From an uncultured Lachnospiraceae bacterium (GTDB lineage Bacteria; Bacillota; Clostridia; Lachnospirales; Lachnospiraceae), in NCBI GenBank assembly GCA_944383765.1, contig CALWQT010000001.1, positions 124,001 through 188,000 on the forward strand: 64,000 nt of DNA. The letters run 5' to 3'. Made by a program: the position numbers and the translations under genes. The notes beneath the pieces are model-generated. The model saw nothing but the letters and a program-made list of their open reading frames with translations, ran no database searches and was not told the DNA's origin. Of this stretch, positions 16,816 through 25,643 are shown piece by piece (positions within the stretch are counted from its first letter, which is position 1; every line of letters begins with the position of its first letter).

Positions 16816-17528
16816 TGAGCAGAGAAGAATTCATGAAAGAGCTGGAATACCTGCTCCAGGACATTAAAGAAGAGGAACGGTCAGATGCCCTGGCTTATTA
16901 CAGAGATTATTTAGAGGAAGCGGGACCGGAAAATGAGGAGAAAGTGCTGCAGGAATTTGGAAGTCCGGAAAAGGTAGCGGCGGTCATACGGGCAAGCATC
17001 AGCGGAAATATGACAGAAGGTGGAGAGTATACGGAAGCGGGATATGGAGATGAACGGTTTCGGGAACCGGGATATCAGGTGGTAGCTTCCCAGAATCCTT
17101 CTCAGGAAACAAATGACCGAAAGGAAAACAATGAGAAAGAAATACGGACAAACCGGGGACTGAAAATATTTCTCTGGGGGGTTTTGATCCTGGTGGCTGC
17201 TCCTGTCATTTTTAGTGTAGGCGGAGGTATTTTCAGCCTGGTAGCAGGAATTGCCGTTGTGGTGTTAGTGATGTTCTTTTGCATTGCTATTTTTGCTCTG
17301 ATGGGAGTGATCGGAGGAATCGCTGCCATGGTAGGAGGGGGAGTTTATATACTGGCAGATCCTCTGAATGGAGGTCTGATAATCGGTATTGGTTTGCTGG
17401 CCTTTGGGGTGGGAATTTTCCTGTTGCTGTTGTCGGTATGGTTTTACGGTAAAGCAATCCCGGCGGTTGTGAGAAGTATCCTGGATCTGTGCAACAGGCT
17501 GGTACACAGAGTAAGGAGGAGAGCATGA
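16815..17528 (+). CDS. DUF1700 (HAAS-type) membrane protein
   Basis: 237 residues from the ATG at 16815, which overlaps the padR stop. The N-terminal MSREEFMKELEYLLQDI and the DALAYYRDYLEEAG motif match DUF1700/HAAS domains, cytosolic modules linked to PadR systems. A charged linker (about 70-115) precedes three or four membrane segments rich in Gly, Ala and Val (about 118-215). It probably works with PadR as a membrane-side regulator; this is inferred from gene pairing. Confidence 0.85.
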   Translation: MSREEFMKELEYLLQDIKEEERSDALAYYRDYLEEAGPENEEKVLQEFGSPEKVAAVIRASISGNMTEGGEYTEAGYGDERFREPGYQVVASQNPSQETNDRKENNEKEIRTNRGLKIFLWGVLILVAAPVIFSVGGGIFSLVAGIAVVVLVMFFCIAIFALMGVIGGIAAMVGGGVYILADPLNGGLIIGIGLLAFGVGIFLLLLSVWFYGKAIPAVVRSILDLCNRLVHRVRRRA

Positions 17529-18319
17529 AAAAATTCGCAATCATATCCAGTATTGCAGGAGGCATCTGCATTGTTTTAGGAATTATTATCATAACGGTCA
17601 CCGCTGTATCCGGAGCCAGTCTGATCACGGCTATGAAACAGGTGGGAGTCTACCATCATAACAGCGGCAGTTCTGTCAGTCCAACTGAACAGGTATGGAT
17701 GGAAAACAGGAAATTGGCATTTGAAAGCATTGAAGATCTGAAGGTAGAGATGGATGCAGGCTCCCTGAAGATTTATGAAGGAGAAGCGGGAAGCCAGATA
17801 CTTGTTGCTATAAAAGACCGGAATGGAGAAATCAGCTGCCAGGCAGAGGATAATGGAAAGTGTTTGGAGATTAAAGTAGATACGGATGATTCTCATGGGT
17901 TTATGAATGGACTGCATCACTGGTATCAGGGGAGAGAAGAAAGAGTAGTGGAACTGACAGTTCCGGAAGGATTCCGGTTCCGGGAAGTGGAAATAGACAG
18001 TGATGTGGGCTCTGTGTGGGCAGAATCCCTCAGAGCTCAGAAATTGAAGGTTCAGACGGATGTGGGGTATGTGGATATGCCGGACACCACAGTGGAGTCC
18101 GGTGCAGAGATCAGCTGTGATGTGGGCAGTGTGAATATGGTTTTGGAAGGAAGCAGAGAGGACTTTGCCTGTGATCTGGAATGTGATATGGGAGCCATAG
18201 AAATTGGCACAGAAGCTTATAGCGGCATGGTGGAAAAAGAAGAAGCCAGAAGCAAGAATGAGAAATATCTGGAAGTGAACTGCGGCATAGGTTCGGTAAC
18301 AATCGGTTTTACGGAATAA
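17525..18319 (+). CDS. DUF4097-type membrane-anchored beta-repeat protein
   Basis: 264 residues. An N-terminal membrane segment (about 4-30) is followed by an extracytoplasmic region of short beta-strand repeats with recurring DxGS/DVGSV units (for example SDVGSVWAE, CDVGSVNMV, CGIGSVTIG). This is typical of DUF4097 putative adhesin or beta-solenoid proteins. The start overlaps the DUF1700 stop (ATGA). It is part of the PadR cluster and is predicted to respond to envelope state; the function is unproven. Confidence 0.85.
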   Translation: MKKFAIISSIAGGICIVLGIIIITVTAVSGASLITAMKQVGVYHHNSGSSVSPTEQVWMENRKLAFESIEDLKVEMDAGSLKIYEGEAGSQILVAIKDRNGEISCQAEDNGKCLEIKVDTDDSHGFMNGLHHWYQGREERVVELTVPEGFRFREVEIDSDVGSVWAESLRAQKLKVQTDVGYVDMPDTTVESGAEISCDVGSVNMVLEGSREDFACDLECDMGAIEIGTEAYSGMVEKEEARSKNEKYLEVNCGIGSVTIGFTE

Positions 18320-18335
18320 GAAAGGAGAGAGGGTT

Positions 18336-18521
18336 ATGGATAAGAGTCTGTACCGTTCTGATACAAATAAGATGATTTGCGGCGTATGCGGAGGTTTGGG
18401 GGAATATTTCAATATTGACCCGACTATCGTACGGCTGTTATGGGCAATCCTGGTGTTCAGCGGACCTGGAATTTTTGCATACATTGTGGCAGCGATCATT
18501 ATACCGAAGAAAGCGTATTAA
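18336..18521 (+). CDS. PspC-domain protein
   Basis: 61 residues, a single PspC domain: LYRSDTNKMICGVCGGLGEYF, then DPTIVRLLWAIL, then a membrane helix ending IPKKAY. PspC proteins are small membrane proteins tied to phage-shock or envelope-stress responses. It follows the DUF4097 gene by 16 bases with AAAGGAGAGAG upstream, so it is the fourth gene of the PadR cluster. Confidence 0.9.
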   Translation: MDKSLYRSDTNKMICGVCGGLGEYFNIDPTIVRLLWAILVFSGPGIFAYIVAAIIIPKKAY

Positions 18522-18533
18522 AAGCGGAAAATC

Positions 18534-18563
18534 TGAATAGGTTATCAAACAAGGGGTATACTC
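18534..18563 (+). promoter_or_regulatory. Sigma-G/F-like sporulation promoter
   Basis: TGAATA (18534-18539), a 17-base spacer, TATACTC (18557-18563). This is close to the forespore consensus (TGnATA ... CATACTA) and sits directly before a gene for a small acid-soluble spore protein. Confidence 0.6.
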
Positions 18564-18598
18564 TTAGTACGAAAACGGAAAGGAGTATGCCTGTTTTT

Positions 18599-18820
18599 AT
18601 GGAAAAAAAGAAAAAGAAAAAAGAAGGATTTGACCCCAGAAATCTGAAACCGGAGGAAATGCTGAAGTTTGAGATCGCAGAAGAACTGGGATTGGGAGAT
18701 AAGGTGATCAGAGAGGGGTGGAGAAGCCTGACAGCCAAGGAAAGCGGAAGGATAGGCGGACTGATCACCAAACGGAAAAAGGAAATGAAGAAAGCCGCTA
18801 TGGAACAGGAAGAGGAGTGA
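18599..18820 (+). CDS. Alpha/beta-type small acid-soluble spore protein (SspF-like)
   Basis: 73 residues from ATG 18599, or 77 from ATG 18587; the AGGAG at 18581-18585 is too near one and a little far from the other. After a Lys-rich start, the core FEIAEELGLGDKVI, EGWRSLTAKESG and RIGGLITKRKKE matches SspF-like alpha/beta SASPs, which coat and protect DNA in dormant spores. A forespore-type promoter lies upstream and a strong terminator downstream, so it is a single-gene unit between the PadR cluster and the cobalamin operon. Confidence 0.8.
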   Translation: MEKKKKKKEGFDPRNLKPEEMLKFEIAEELGLGDKVIREGWRSLTAKESGRIGGLITKRKKEMKKAAMEQEEE

Positions 18821-18886
18821 CCCTGCCTGGGAAACAGAGATTGCAAGAAAAGAAAAAATCCAATATAATAAAAGACAGAAAATACA

Positions 18887-18946
18887 GGAGGGATACCGTT
18901 CCCGCACCGGGCGAAGCCCTGGGAGCGGAAACATCTCTCTTTTTTT
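18887..18946 (+). terminator. Branched GC-rich terminator between the spore-protein gene and cbiD
   Basis: An outer 7-bp stem, GAGGGAT (18888-18894) with ATCTCTC (18933-18939, one G-U pair), encloses CCG...CGG, TCCC...GGGA and GGGC-gaa-GCCC. A run of seven Ts (18940-18946) follows. It probably ends the spore-protein transcript. Its position in the cbiD leader also allows an attenuator role, but none of the conserved cobalamin-riboswitch boxes is visible. Confidence 0.65.
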
Positions 18947-18983
18947 CCGTAAAGGGTTTTGAGGTGGCAGGAGGACAGCACAG

Positions 18984-20144
18984 ATGGAACAAAAGCTTCG
19001 CAGCGGGTATACCACAGGCTTGTGTGCGGCAGCAGCGGCAAAGGCAGCTGCTTTTATGCTGTGGGGAGAAGAAAACAGAAAAACGACTGAGGTCACTGCA
19101 AAGAACGGGGAAACCGTCAGCCTTTTGATAGAAAACAGGGGAAAGACGGGAAACAGGACTGGCTGCTGCGTCAGGAAAGATGCAGGAGATGATCCGGATG
19201 TGACAGACCAGGCACTGATCTGGGCGTGGGCAGAACCGGTGAAAGAGTCTCCTTTGCCCCAATGGTATACCAACGAAGATTATCCGGGAATTTACATAGA
19301 GGGAGGAAAGGGAATCGGGAGAGTTACCAGGCCAGGTCTGTCCTGTCCGGTAGGAAAAGCCGCCATCAATCCAGTCCCCAGAGAGATGATCTGGGAAGCA
19401 GTAGAAGAGGTCAGAAGAATCCTTAAGCGGGATGAATCGGTACTGGTGACCGTGGAGATTCCGGAAGGAGAAGAACTGGCTAAGAAAACCTTCAATCCTA
19501 AACTGGGAATCACAGGGGGATTGTCAGTGCTGGGAACTACCGGTATTGTAAAACCTATGAGCGAAGAGGCCCTGATCGCCACCATCCATTTGGAAATCCA
19601 TATGAAAGCGGTGGAAGGAGATACGTATCTGGTCCTTACTCCTGGAAATTATGGAGAGAACTTTTTAAAACAGCAGTTTGGTCTTTCTCTGGAACACGGT
19701 GTTAAATATAGTAATTTTATCAAAGATACGGTGAAGTTTATGGCTGAGGAAGGCTTTTCCAGAGGACTACTGATCGGTCATGTGGGAAAACTGATCAAGG
19801 CGGCAGGAGGTGCGGAAAACACACACTCCCGTTTTGGAGATAACAGAATGGAAACGATTTTACAGTGTGTGGAGGAAAGCGGAAAGATAGGGGCACAGGA
19901 GAAAAACAGGGATTACCGGGACCGGATTCTGGCGTCCAATACGACGGAAGAGGCGGTATGTTATCTGGAGAGTCTTGGAATACGCAGAAGAGTGGGAGAT
20001 TACGGAGCCAGACTGCTGCAAAAACAGATTCTGACCTGGACAGAAGGAAGGCTTCTGATGGATGTGATCATGTTTTCCAATGAGCTGGGAATTTTCGGAG
20101 AGGCAGTGGTGGCAGACGGGAAGATGGATGAGGTGATAACATGA
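18984..20144 (+). CDS. cbiD: Cobalt-precorrin-5B C1-methyltransferase
   Basis: 386 residues. CbiD methylates C-1 of the corrin ring in anaerobic cobalamin synthesis. The family start LRSGYTTGLCAAAAAKAA and later KKTFNPKLGITGGLSVLGTTGIV and GHVGKLIKAAGG are visible. First gene of the cobalamin operon; GGAGGACAG precedes the ATG. It overlaps cbiG by four bases. Confidence 0.95.
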   Translation: MEQKLRSGYTTGLCAAAAAKAAAFMLWGEENRKTTEVTAKNGETVSLLIENRGKTGNRTGCCVRKDAGDDPDVTDQALIWAWAEPVKESPLPQWYTNEDYPGIYIEGGKGIGRVTRPGLSCPVGKAAINPVPREMIWEAVEEVRRILKRDESVLVTVEIPEGEELAKKTFNPKLGITGGLSVLGTTGIVKPMSEEALIATIHLEIHMKAVEGDTYLVLTPGNYGENFLKQQFGLSLEHGVKYSNFIKDTVKFMAEEGFSRGLLIGHVGKLIKAAGGAENTHSRFGDNRMETILQCVEESGKIGAQEKNRDYRDRILASNTTEEAVCYLESLGIRRRVGDYGARLLQKQILTWTEGRLLMDVIMFSNELGIFGEAVVADGKMDEVIT

Positions 20145-21220
20145 AGCTGGCAGTGATCAGTTTTACGGAAAGAGGAAGCCGTCTGAACAGAAAGGTTGTG
20201 GAATGGCTGAAAAACCATGGCTGGGAATGTGAAGGATATGCCCAGGAGAAATTTTTAGATGGAACGGAAGGACTGTTTCCTTTGAAAGAAACTCTTCAGA
20301 ACTGGACAGAAAGGCAGTTTTTGAACTGTCAGGGACTGATTTTTATAGGAGCCTGTGGGATTGCAGTGAGGGCAGTGGCACCATGGGTCCGTGATAAGAT
20401 GACGGATCCGGCAGTTCTGGTCTGTGATGAGGCAGGGGATTTTGTGATTCCCCTTCTGTCCGGACATGTGGGAGGTGCCAACCAGCTGGCAAAAGAACTG
20501 GGAAAGGCATTGGGAGCAGTGCCTGTGATCACGACAGCCACGGATGTGAACGGTGTCTTTGCTGTGGACCTGTTTGCTTCCGGAAATGGTTGTATCCTGA
20601 GTGACCGGAAGTTGGCAAAGGAAATTTCGGCTGCCCTTCTACAGGGGAAACAGGTGCTGATTTCCAGTGATTTTCCGTTGGAAGGAAAGATTCCTGAGGG
20701 ACTGAAAGTGGTTTCAAAGGATAAACTGTCAGAAGAAGGCGGAAAGGTACCGGGAATCTGGATCACCTGGTCGGAAGAAGAGATGCCTGGTATTCTGAAA
20801 CTGATACCTGAAGGAATTGCTTTGGGGATTGGATGCCGGAAAGGAATTTTACCGGAAACGGTAAAAGAGCAGGCGGAGAGAGTGCTGGGGAAAGCCAGGA
20901 TAGACAGAAGAGCTTTATGCTGCCTTACCAGTATTGATCTCAAGCAGGAGGAAGAAGGAATCTGCCAGCTGGCACAGGAATGGCGGCTTCCTTTTATCAC
21001 ATTTGGTGCAGAAGAACTGGACCATGTTCCAGGAAGCTTTTCTTCGTCGGAGTTTGTGCAGCAGGTGACTGGGGTTGACTGTGTCTGTGAACGGTCTGCG
21101 GCTGCGTATTTTCACGAAAAGGGAATTCCGTGGGAGATGCTGGAAAGAAAGCAGGCGGCTCATCAGGTAACAACAGCCCTGGCAGGGAAAAAAATCATCA
21201 TACATATGGAGTGGACATAA
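20141..21220 (+). CDS. cbiG: Cobalt-precorrin-5A hydrolase
   Basis: 359 residues. CbiG opens the delta-lactone of cobalt-precorrin-5A and releases acetaldehyde, committing the pathway to the anaerobic (cobalt-early) route. The N-terminal domain contains FIGACGIAVRAVAPW and the diagnostic PLLSGHVGGANQLAKEL. The C-terminal CbiG/CobE-like domain contains LGIGCRKG and FSSSEFVQQVTGV. Its start overlaps the cbiD stop (ATGA). Confidence 0.95.
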   Translation: MKLAVISFTERGSRLNRKVVEWLKNHGWECEGYAQEKFLDGTEGLFPLKETLQNWTERQFLNCQGLIFIGACGIAVRAVAPWVRDKMTDPAVLVCDEAGDFVIPLLSGHVGGANQLAKELGKALGAVPVITTATDVNGVFAVDLFASGNGCILSDRKLAKEISAALLQGKQVLISSDFPLEGKIPEGLKVVSKDKLSEEGGKVPGIWITWSEEEMPGILKLIPEGIALGIGCRKGILPETVKEQAERVLGKARIDRRALCCLTSIDLKQEEEGICQLAQEWRLPFITFGAEELDHVPGSFSSSEFVQQVTGVDCVCERSAAAYFHEKGIPWEMLERKQAAHQVTTALAGKKIIIHMEWT

Positions 21221-21221
21221 G

Positions 21222-22655
21222 GTGACAGGAATCGTAATTTTTGGTGGAACCAGTGAAGGAAGAGAACTGGCAGAGTTTTGCAGCAGAAAACAGATATCTG
21301 CGGCGGTAAGTGTGGTATCGGATTATGGAAGAAAACTTCTGCCGGAAAGTCCGTTTCTTACCGTGCGGTCAGGTGCTATGGGTATGGCAGAAATAGAAAA
21401 ATGGCTGTCGGAGCTAAGCCCCTGTATGGTGGTGGATGCCACTCACCCTTATGCGGCCGCCGTAACGGAATCTGTGAAACAGGTATGCGGCCGCCTGGAG
21501 CTTCCTCTGATGCGGGTGATCAGAAAAGAAGGAGCAGTCAGGCATGGAAATAGCAGAGTGGTACAGGTGGAAACAGTAGCCCAGGCGGTAGATTTTCTTC
21601 AGGAACAGAAGGGTAATATCCTGGTTACCACAGGCAGCAAGGAACTGAAAGAATTTACCAGGCTGAGGGACTATCAGGAGCGGGTATTTGCCAGAGTACT
21701 TCCCTTTTCCAGGGTAATGGAAGCCTGTGAGTCTATGGGGATTCCGGGAAATCGGATTTTGGCTTTGCAGGGACCATTTTCGGTGGAGATGAATCAGGCT
21801 ATGATCCGGCACGCAAACGCCTCCTGGCTGGTGACTAAGGAAGCGGGAACCGCAGGAGGATTTGAAGAAAAACTAGAGGCAGCAGAACGGACAGGAACTG
21901 GGATCATAATCATAGGAAGACCGGTACGGGAAGAGGGAAAAGAACTGGAAGAAGCGAAGAAAAAAATTCTGGAAGTGATGCAAAAGGACATAGGGAAACT
22001 GTCGTGCCGGGTGGTTCTTGCGGGAACCGGCATGGGAACGGCAGGTACCATGACAGAAGATGTCCTGCAGGCAATTGAGGAGAGCCAGGTATTGTTCGGA
22101 GCTTCCAGGATCCTGGAACATATTGGAGAAATCATGGAGGAATCCGGGCGCCCTTTGTCGGGGCAGAGTCTGGTGGCTTCCTATCTGCCCGGACCGGTTC
22201 TGCAGTGGCTGAGCGAGAATCCGGGCTGTACTCAGGCAGCAGTACTGTTTTCCGGAGACAGTGGTTTTTACAGTGGGGCGGCAGGTATGTATCGGGCATT
22301 AAAATCCTATGAAGATCTGGAGATAAAAATCCTTCCAGGGATTTCTTCCCTTTCTTATCTGGCTGCTGCAATAGGCAAAAACTGGGAACAGGCGGTGATT
22401 GCCAGCCGTCATGGAAAAACCTGTGATGTCAGGTCGCTAGTCGGCAGTTGCAGGGATATTTTCCTTCTTACTGGAGGAGCAGACCGGGCGGAAACCATAT
22501 GCCGGGAACTGGAAGGACTGCCGGTGACTATTACAGTGGGAGAACGGCTGTCTTATCCGGATGAACGGATCGTGACAGGGAAACCGGAAGAACTGGCAGG
22601 AGAAACCTTTGATTCTCTGTCAGTGATGTGGATAGAAAGAGAGGACAGGCAGTGA
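21222..22655 (+). CDS. CobK/CbiJ precorrin-6A reductase fused to CbiE methyltransferase
   Basis: 477 residues from a GTG start one base after the cbiG stop. Residues 1 to about 250 are precorrin-6A reductase (CobK/CbiJ): IVIFGGTSEGRELA, VVDATHPYAAAVT, LVTTGSKELKEF, ALQGPFS. Residues about 260-477 are CbiE, which methylates C-5: VVLAGTGMGTAGTMT, LFSGDSGFYSGA, ILPGISSLSYLAA. Both domains keep their motifs, so the fusion should carry out two non-adjacent ring steps. CbiE works with CbiT, encoded next with a GTGA overlap. Confidence 0.92.
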   Translation: MTGIVIFGGTSEGRELAEFCSRKQISAAVSVVSDYGRKLLPESPFLTVRSGAMGMAEIEKWLSELSPCMVVDATHPYAAAVTESVKQVCGRLELPLMRVIRKEGAVRHGNSRVVQVETVAQAVDFLQEQKGNILVTTGSKELKEFTRLRDYQERVFARVLPFSRVMEACESMGIPGNRILALQGPFSVEMNQAMIRHANASWLVTKEAGTAGGFEEKLEAAERTGTGIIIIGRPVREEGKELEEAKKKILEVMQKDIGKLSCRVVLAGTGMGTAGTMTEDVLQAIEESQVLFGASRILEHIGEIMEESGRPLSGQSLVASYLPGPVLQWLSENPGCTQAAVLFSGDSGFYSGAAGMYRALKSYEDLEIKILPGISSLSYLAAAIGKNWEQAVIASRHGKTCDVRSLVGSCRDIFLLTGGADRAETICRELEGLPVTITVGERLSYPDERIVTGKPEELAGETFDSLSVMWIEREDRQ

Positions 22656-23212
22656 GGGACGAATGGTTTATACGGGGAAAGGTTCCCATGACAAAGGAAG
22701 AAATCAGGGCGGTGTCCATACAGAAACTGGAATTAAAAAAAGATTCGGTACTTTATGACATTGGGGCAGGAACAGGTTCTGTTTCTGTGGAAGCGGCAGG
22801 ATTTTTGGAAGATGGAAAGGTATATGCAATCGAAAAGAACCCGGAAGCTGTTTCTCTGATCCGGCAGAATGTGGAAAAGTTCCACAGGACGCAGGTACAG
22901 GTGGTGGAAGGAAAGGCGCCGGGCGTTTTGACAGGACTTCCTGTTCCCAGTCACGCATTTTTAGGAGGAACGGCAGGAGAAATGGAAGCGGTCCTGGATC
23001 TTTTACTGGAAAAGAATCCGAAGATACGGGTGGTGCTCAATGTGATTGCCTTAGAGAGTCTGGGCAGGATAGTGGGATACCTGAACTGCCATAAGATTGA
23101 CGGGGAAATCGTGCTGGTGCAGACGTCAAAAAGCCGGATTCTGGGAGAGTATCATATGATGTCAGGCGGTAATCCGGTATATGTGATTGCTTTTGGAGGA
23201 GAACACAGATGA
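22652..23212 (+). CDS. cbiT: Cobalt-precorrin-6B C15-methyltransferase (decarboxylating)
   Basis: 186 residues from GTG 22652, which overlaps the TGA of cobK-cbiE; GAGAGGACA lies upstream. CbiT methylates C-15 and decarboxylates the C-12 acetate. The S-adenosylmethionine-binding motif LYDIGAGTGSVSVEAA is clear. The start IRGKVPMTKEEIRAVSIQKL is typical of the family. With CbiE in the preceding protein it reproduces the function of the fused CobL of aerobic pathways. Confidence 0.94.
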   Translation: MRDEWFIRGKVPMTKEEIRAVSIQKLELKKDSVLYDIGAGTGSVSVEAAGFLEDGKVYAIEKNPEAVSLIRQNVEKFHRTQVQVVEGKAPGVLTGLPVPSHAFLGGTAGEMEAVLDLLLEKNPKIRVVLNVIALESLGRIVGYLNCHKIDGEIVLVQTSKSRILGEYHMMSGGNPVYVIAFGGEHR

Positions 23213-24591
23213 TGGGAAGCAGGATACTGATCGGGGCACCGGGAAGCGGAAGCGGAAAGACCATGCTGACCTGCGGGCTGCTGACCCTGCTGAAAGAGCG
23301 GGGACTGACCTGCCGCTCCTATAAATGCGGGCCGGATTATATTGACCCCATGTTCCATCGTGCTGTCCTGGGGGTGGAGAGCGGCAATCTGGATTCTTAT
23401 TTTTCAGGAGAGACAGAGATCTGTGCCAGATTGGCCAGGGAGACGAAGGACTGTGATGTGGCAGTGATAGAAGGAGTGATGGGATATTATGACGGACTGG
23501 GAGGGGACAGTACCAGAGCCAGCAGTTATGAGATTGCATCCATCACTAAAACCCCGGCAATCCTGGTGATCAATGGCAGGGGAGCCGGCCTTTCTCTGGC
23601 TGCCCTGGTGAAAGGGTTTCTGGAATTCCAACCGGACAGCCGCATTGCAGGGGTGATTGCCAACCGGACCAGCCCGATGATGGCGGAGCGGCTGAGGAAA
23701 CCTTTGGAAGAACTGGGAATCGCATTTCTGGGATGTATGCCGGAGGTAAAGGAACTTCAGGTGGACAGCAGGCATCTGGGACTTAGAATGCCGGGAGAGG
23801 TGGAGCAGCTGGAAGAAAAACTGAAGAATCTGGCGGCAGAAATGGAGCGCTGTCTGGATATTGACCGTCTGCTGGCTTTGGCGGCAGAATGTGGAGAATT
23901 GCAGCCGGGCGATGAAGAAAACGGGTTTCAGACGGGAGACCGAACCGGTCCCGGACAGAAGAAGGAGCAGCCAGTCACGGTAGCGGTGGCATGGGATGAG
24001 GCCTTTTGCTTCTATTATCAGGAAAATCTGCAGATGCTGGAGAGAATGGGAGCCAGGATACGGCGGTTCAGCCCGGTCCATGACAGAGAACTTCCAAAGG
24101 AGGCGGACGGAATCCTTCTGGGAGGCGGGTATCCGGAACTGTATGGAGCCCGGTTATCCGGCAATCTCAGTATGCTGGAGAGCATAGAGAAGGCGGCGGA
24201 AAAAGGAATGCCGGTCATGGCAGAATGCGGTGGTTTTATGTATCTGCAACAGGAACTGGAAGGGACGGACGGAATCCTGTATCCCATGACAGGAATTCTG
24301 GACGGAAGCTGCCGCAATACGGGACGGCTGGGACGTTTTGGATATCTGGAATTGACAGGGTTGGACGAGGGACCTGTGAAGGGGCATGAGTTTCACTATT
24401 GGGACAGCACTTGCAACGGAAGCAGCTGCAGGGCGGTCAAACCGTCGGGAGGAAAGGAATGGGACTGTATGGTAAGGAAAGGGCGGATCCTGGCAGGCTA
24501 CCCCCATCTTTATTATCCATCCAATCCCGGTATTGCAAGATCATTTATAGAACAGTGCAGAGAGTACAGGAGGGAAAGAACGGTATGCTAG
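23209..24591 (+). CDS. cbiA: Cobyrinate a,c-diamide synthase
   Basis: 460 residues. CbiA amidates the a and c acetate side chains using glutamine and ATP. The N-terminal P-loop-like domain starts RILIGAPGSGSGKTMLTCGLL and has the KCGPDYIDPMFH motif. The C-terminal class I glutaminase-like domain contains the nucleophile motif MAECGGFMYL and a late His-containing GYPHLYYPSN. The start overlaps the cbiT stop; the stop overlaps the cobT start. Confidence 0.95.
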   Translation: MMGSRILIGAPGSGSGKTMLTCGLLTLLKERGLTCRSYKCGPDYIDPMFHRAVLGVESGNLDSYFSGETEICARLARETKDCDVAVIEGVMGYYDGLGGDSTRASSYEIASITKTPAILVINGRGAGLSLAALVKGFLEFQPDSRIAGVIANRTSPMMAERLRKPLEELGIAFLGCMPEVKELQVDSRHLGLRMPGEVEQLEEKLKNLAAEMERCLDIDRLLALAAECGELQPGDEENGFQTGDRTGPGQKKEQPVTVAVAWDEAFCFYYQENLQMLERMGARIRRFSPVHDRELPKEADGILLGGGYPELYGARLSGNLSMLESIEKAAEKGMPVMAECGGFMYLQQELEGTDGILYPMTGILDGSCRNTGRLGRFGYLELTGLDEGPVKGHEFHYWDSTCNGSSCRAVKPSGGKEWDCMVRKGRILAGYPHLYYPSNPGIARSFIEQCREYRRERTVC

Positions 24592-25643
24592 AAATCAGAA
24601 AACTGGACGAAACAGCGATGAAGAAAGCGGCTGAACGTTGGAACAGTATTGCAAAACCTCTTCACAGCCTGGGAGTTCTGGAAGAAGATGTGATCAGGAT
24701 TGCAGGAATGACCGGTAATCCGTCAGTCAGCCTGGATCGGAAAGCAGTCGTCATCATGAGTGCGGATAATGGGGTTGTGGATGAAGGAGTGAGCCAGACA
24801 GGGAGAGAAGTAACGGCAGCCGTTACCAGGAATTTTACTTATGGCAATTCCTGCGTCTGTATTATGGCGGAACGGGCTGGTGCTCAGATTATCCCGGTAG
24901 ATGTGGGAGTGGCGGAACCGATCGGGGAATGCGGACATAAATACCCTTTGAAACATTGCAGGATCATGGCTGGGACAAGAAATATGGCGGTAGAACCGGC
25001 TATGACCCGGGAGGAAGCCATGGCAGCCATCCAGGTAGGGATTGACCAGGTCAGAAAGCTGAAAGAGAAAGGAATTCAGATCATCGCTACAGGAGAAATG
25101 GGAATTGGAAATACGACGACCAGCAGCGCTGTAGCTTCTGTGCTTCTGGGAAAAGAAGCGGAGCAGATGACAGGCAGAGGAGCCGGTCTGAGCGATGAAG
25201 GCCTGGAAAAAAAAATCCAGGTTATCCGCCGGGCAATCGCCCTCCATCGTCCGGACTGGAACGATCCTGTGGATGTACTGAGTAAAGTGGGAGGCCTTGA
25301 CCTGGCCGGACTTGCAGGCGTCTTTCTGGGAGGCGCTTCTTTTGGGGTGCCTGTGGTGATCGATGGGTTTATTTCAGCAGTGGCGGCATTGGCGGCTGAA
25401 AGGCTCTGCCCGGGTTGTTCCGCTTATATGCTGGCTTCCCATGTGTCAGCGGAGCCGGCAGGAGAGATGCTCCTGAAGGAATTAGGTTTAAAACCGCTGA
25501 TCCGGGCAGGACTTTGTCTGGGAGAAGGTACGGGAGCGGTAGCGGCGCTGCCGTTGCTCCAGATGGCAGTGGATGTCTATGAAAGCATGAGTACATTCCG
25601 GGACAATGGAATTGAAGAATATCAGGAGTTTTCCCATGCTTAG
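24585..25643 (+). CDS. cobT: Nicotinate-nucleotide-dimethylbenzimidazole phosphoribosyltransferase
   Basis: 352 residues. CobT activates the lower-ligand base by transferring phosphoribose from nicotinate mononucleotide. Motifs: MSADNGVVDEGVSQ, GEMGIGNTTTSSAV, GRGAGLSDEG, ASHVSAEPAG and a C-terminal LGEGTGAVAALPLL. The start at 24585 overlaps the cbiA stop and has an AGGAGGGAA site; the frame opens upstream inside cbiA. The stop overlaps the cobU start. Confidence 0.95.
   Translation: MLEIRKLDETAMKKAAERWNSIAKPLHSLGVLEEDVIRIAGMTGNPSVSLDRKAVVIMSADNGVVDEGVSQTGREVTAAVTRNFTYGNSCVCIMAERAGAQIIPVDVGVAEPIGECGHKYPLKHCRIMAGTRNMAVEPAMTREEAMAAIQVGIDQVRKLKEKGIQIIATGEMGIGNTTTSSAVASVLLGKEAEQMTGRGAGLSDEGLEKKIQVIRRAIALHRPDWNDPVDVLSKVGGLDLAGLAGVFLGGASFGVPVVIDGFISAVAALAAERLCPGCSAYMLASHVSAEPAGEMLLKELGLKPLIRAGLCLGEGTGAVAALPLLQMAVDVYESMSTFRDNGIEEYQEFSHA

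Noticed and set aside
17576..18499. 307-codon minus-strand open frame
   Set aside because: Antisense to the DUF4097 and PspC genes; no recognisable domain.
18820..18984. Cobalamin riboswitch before cbiD
   Set aside because: The expected conserved B12-box and core boxes are not visible; only a branched terminator-like hairpin is.
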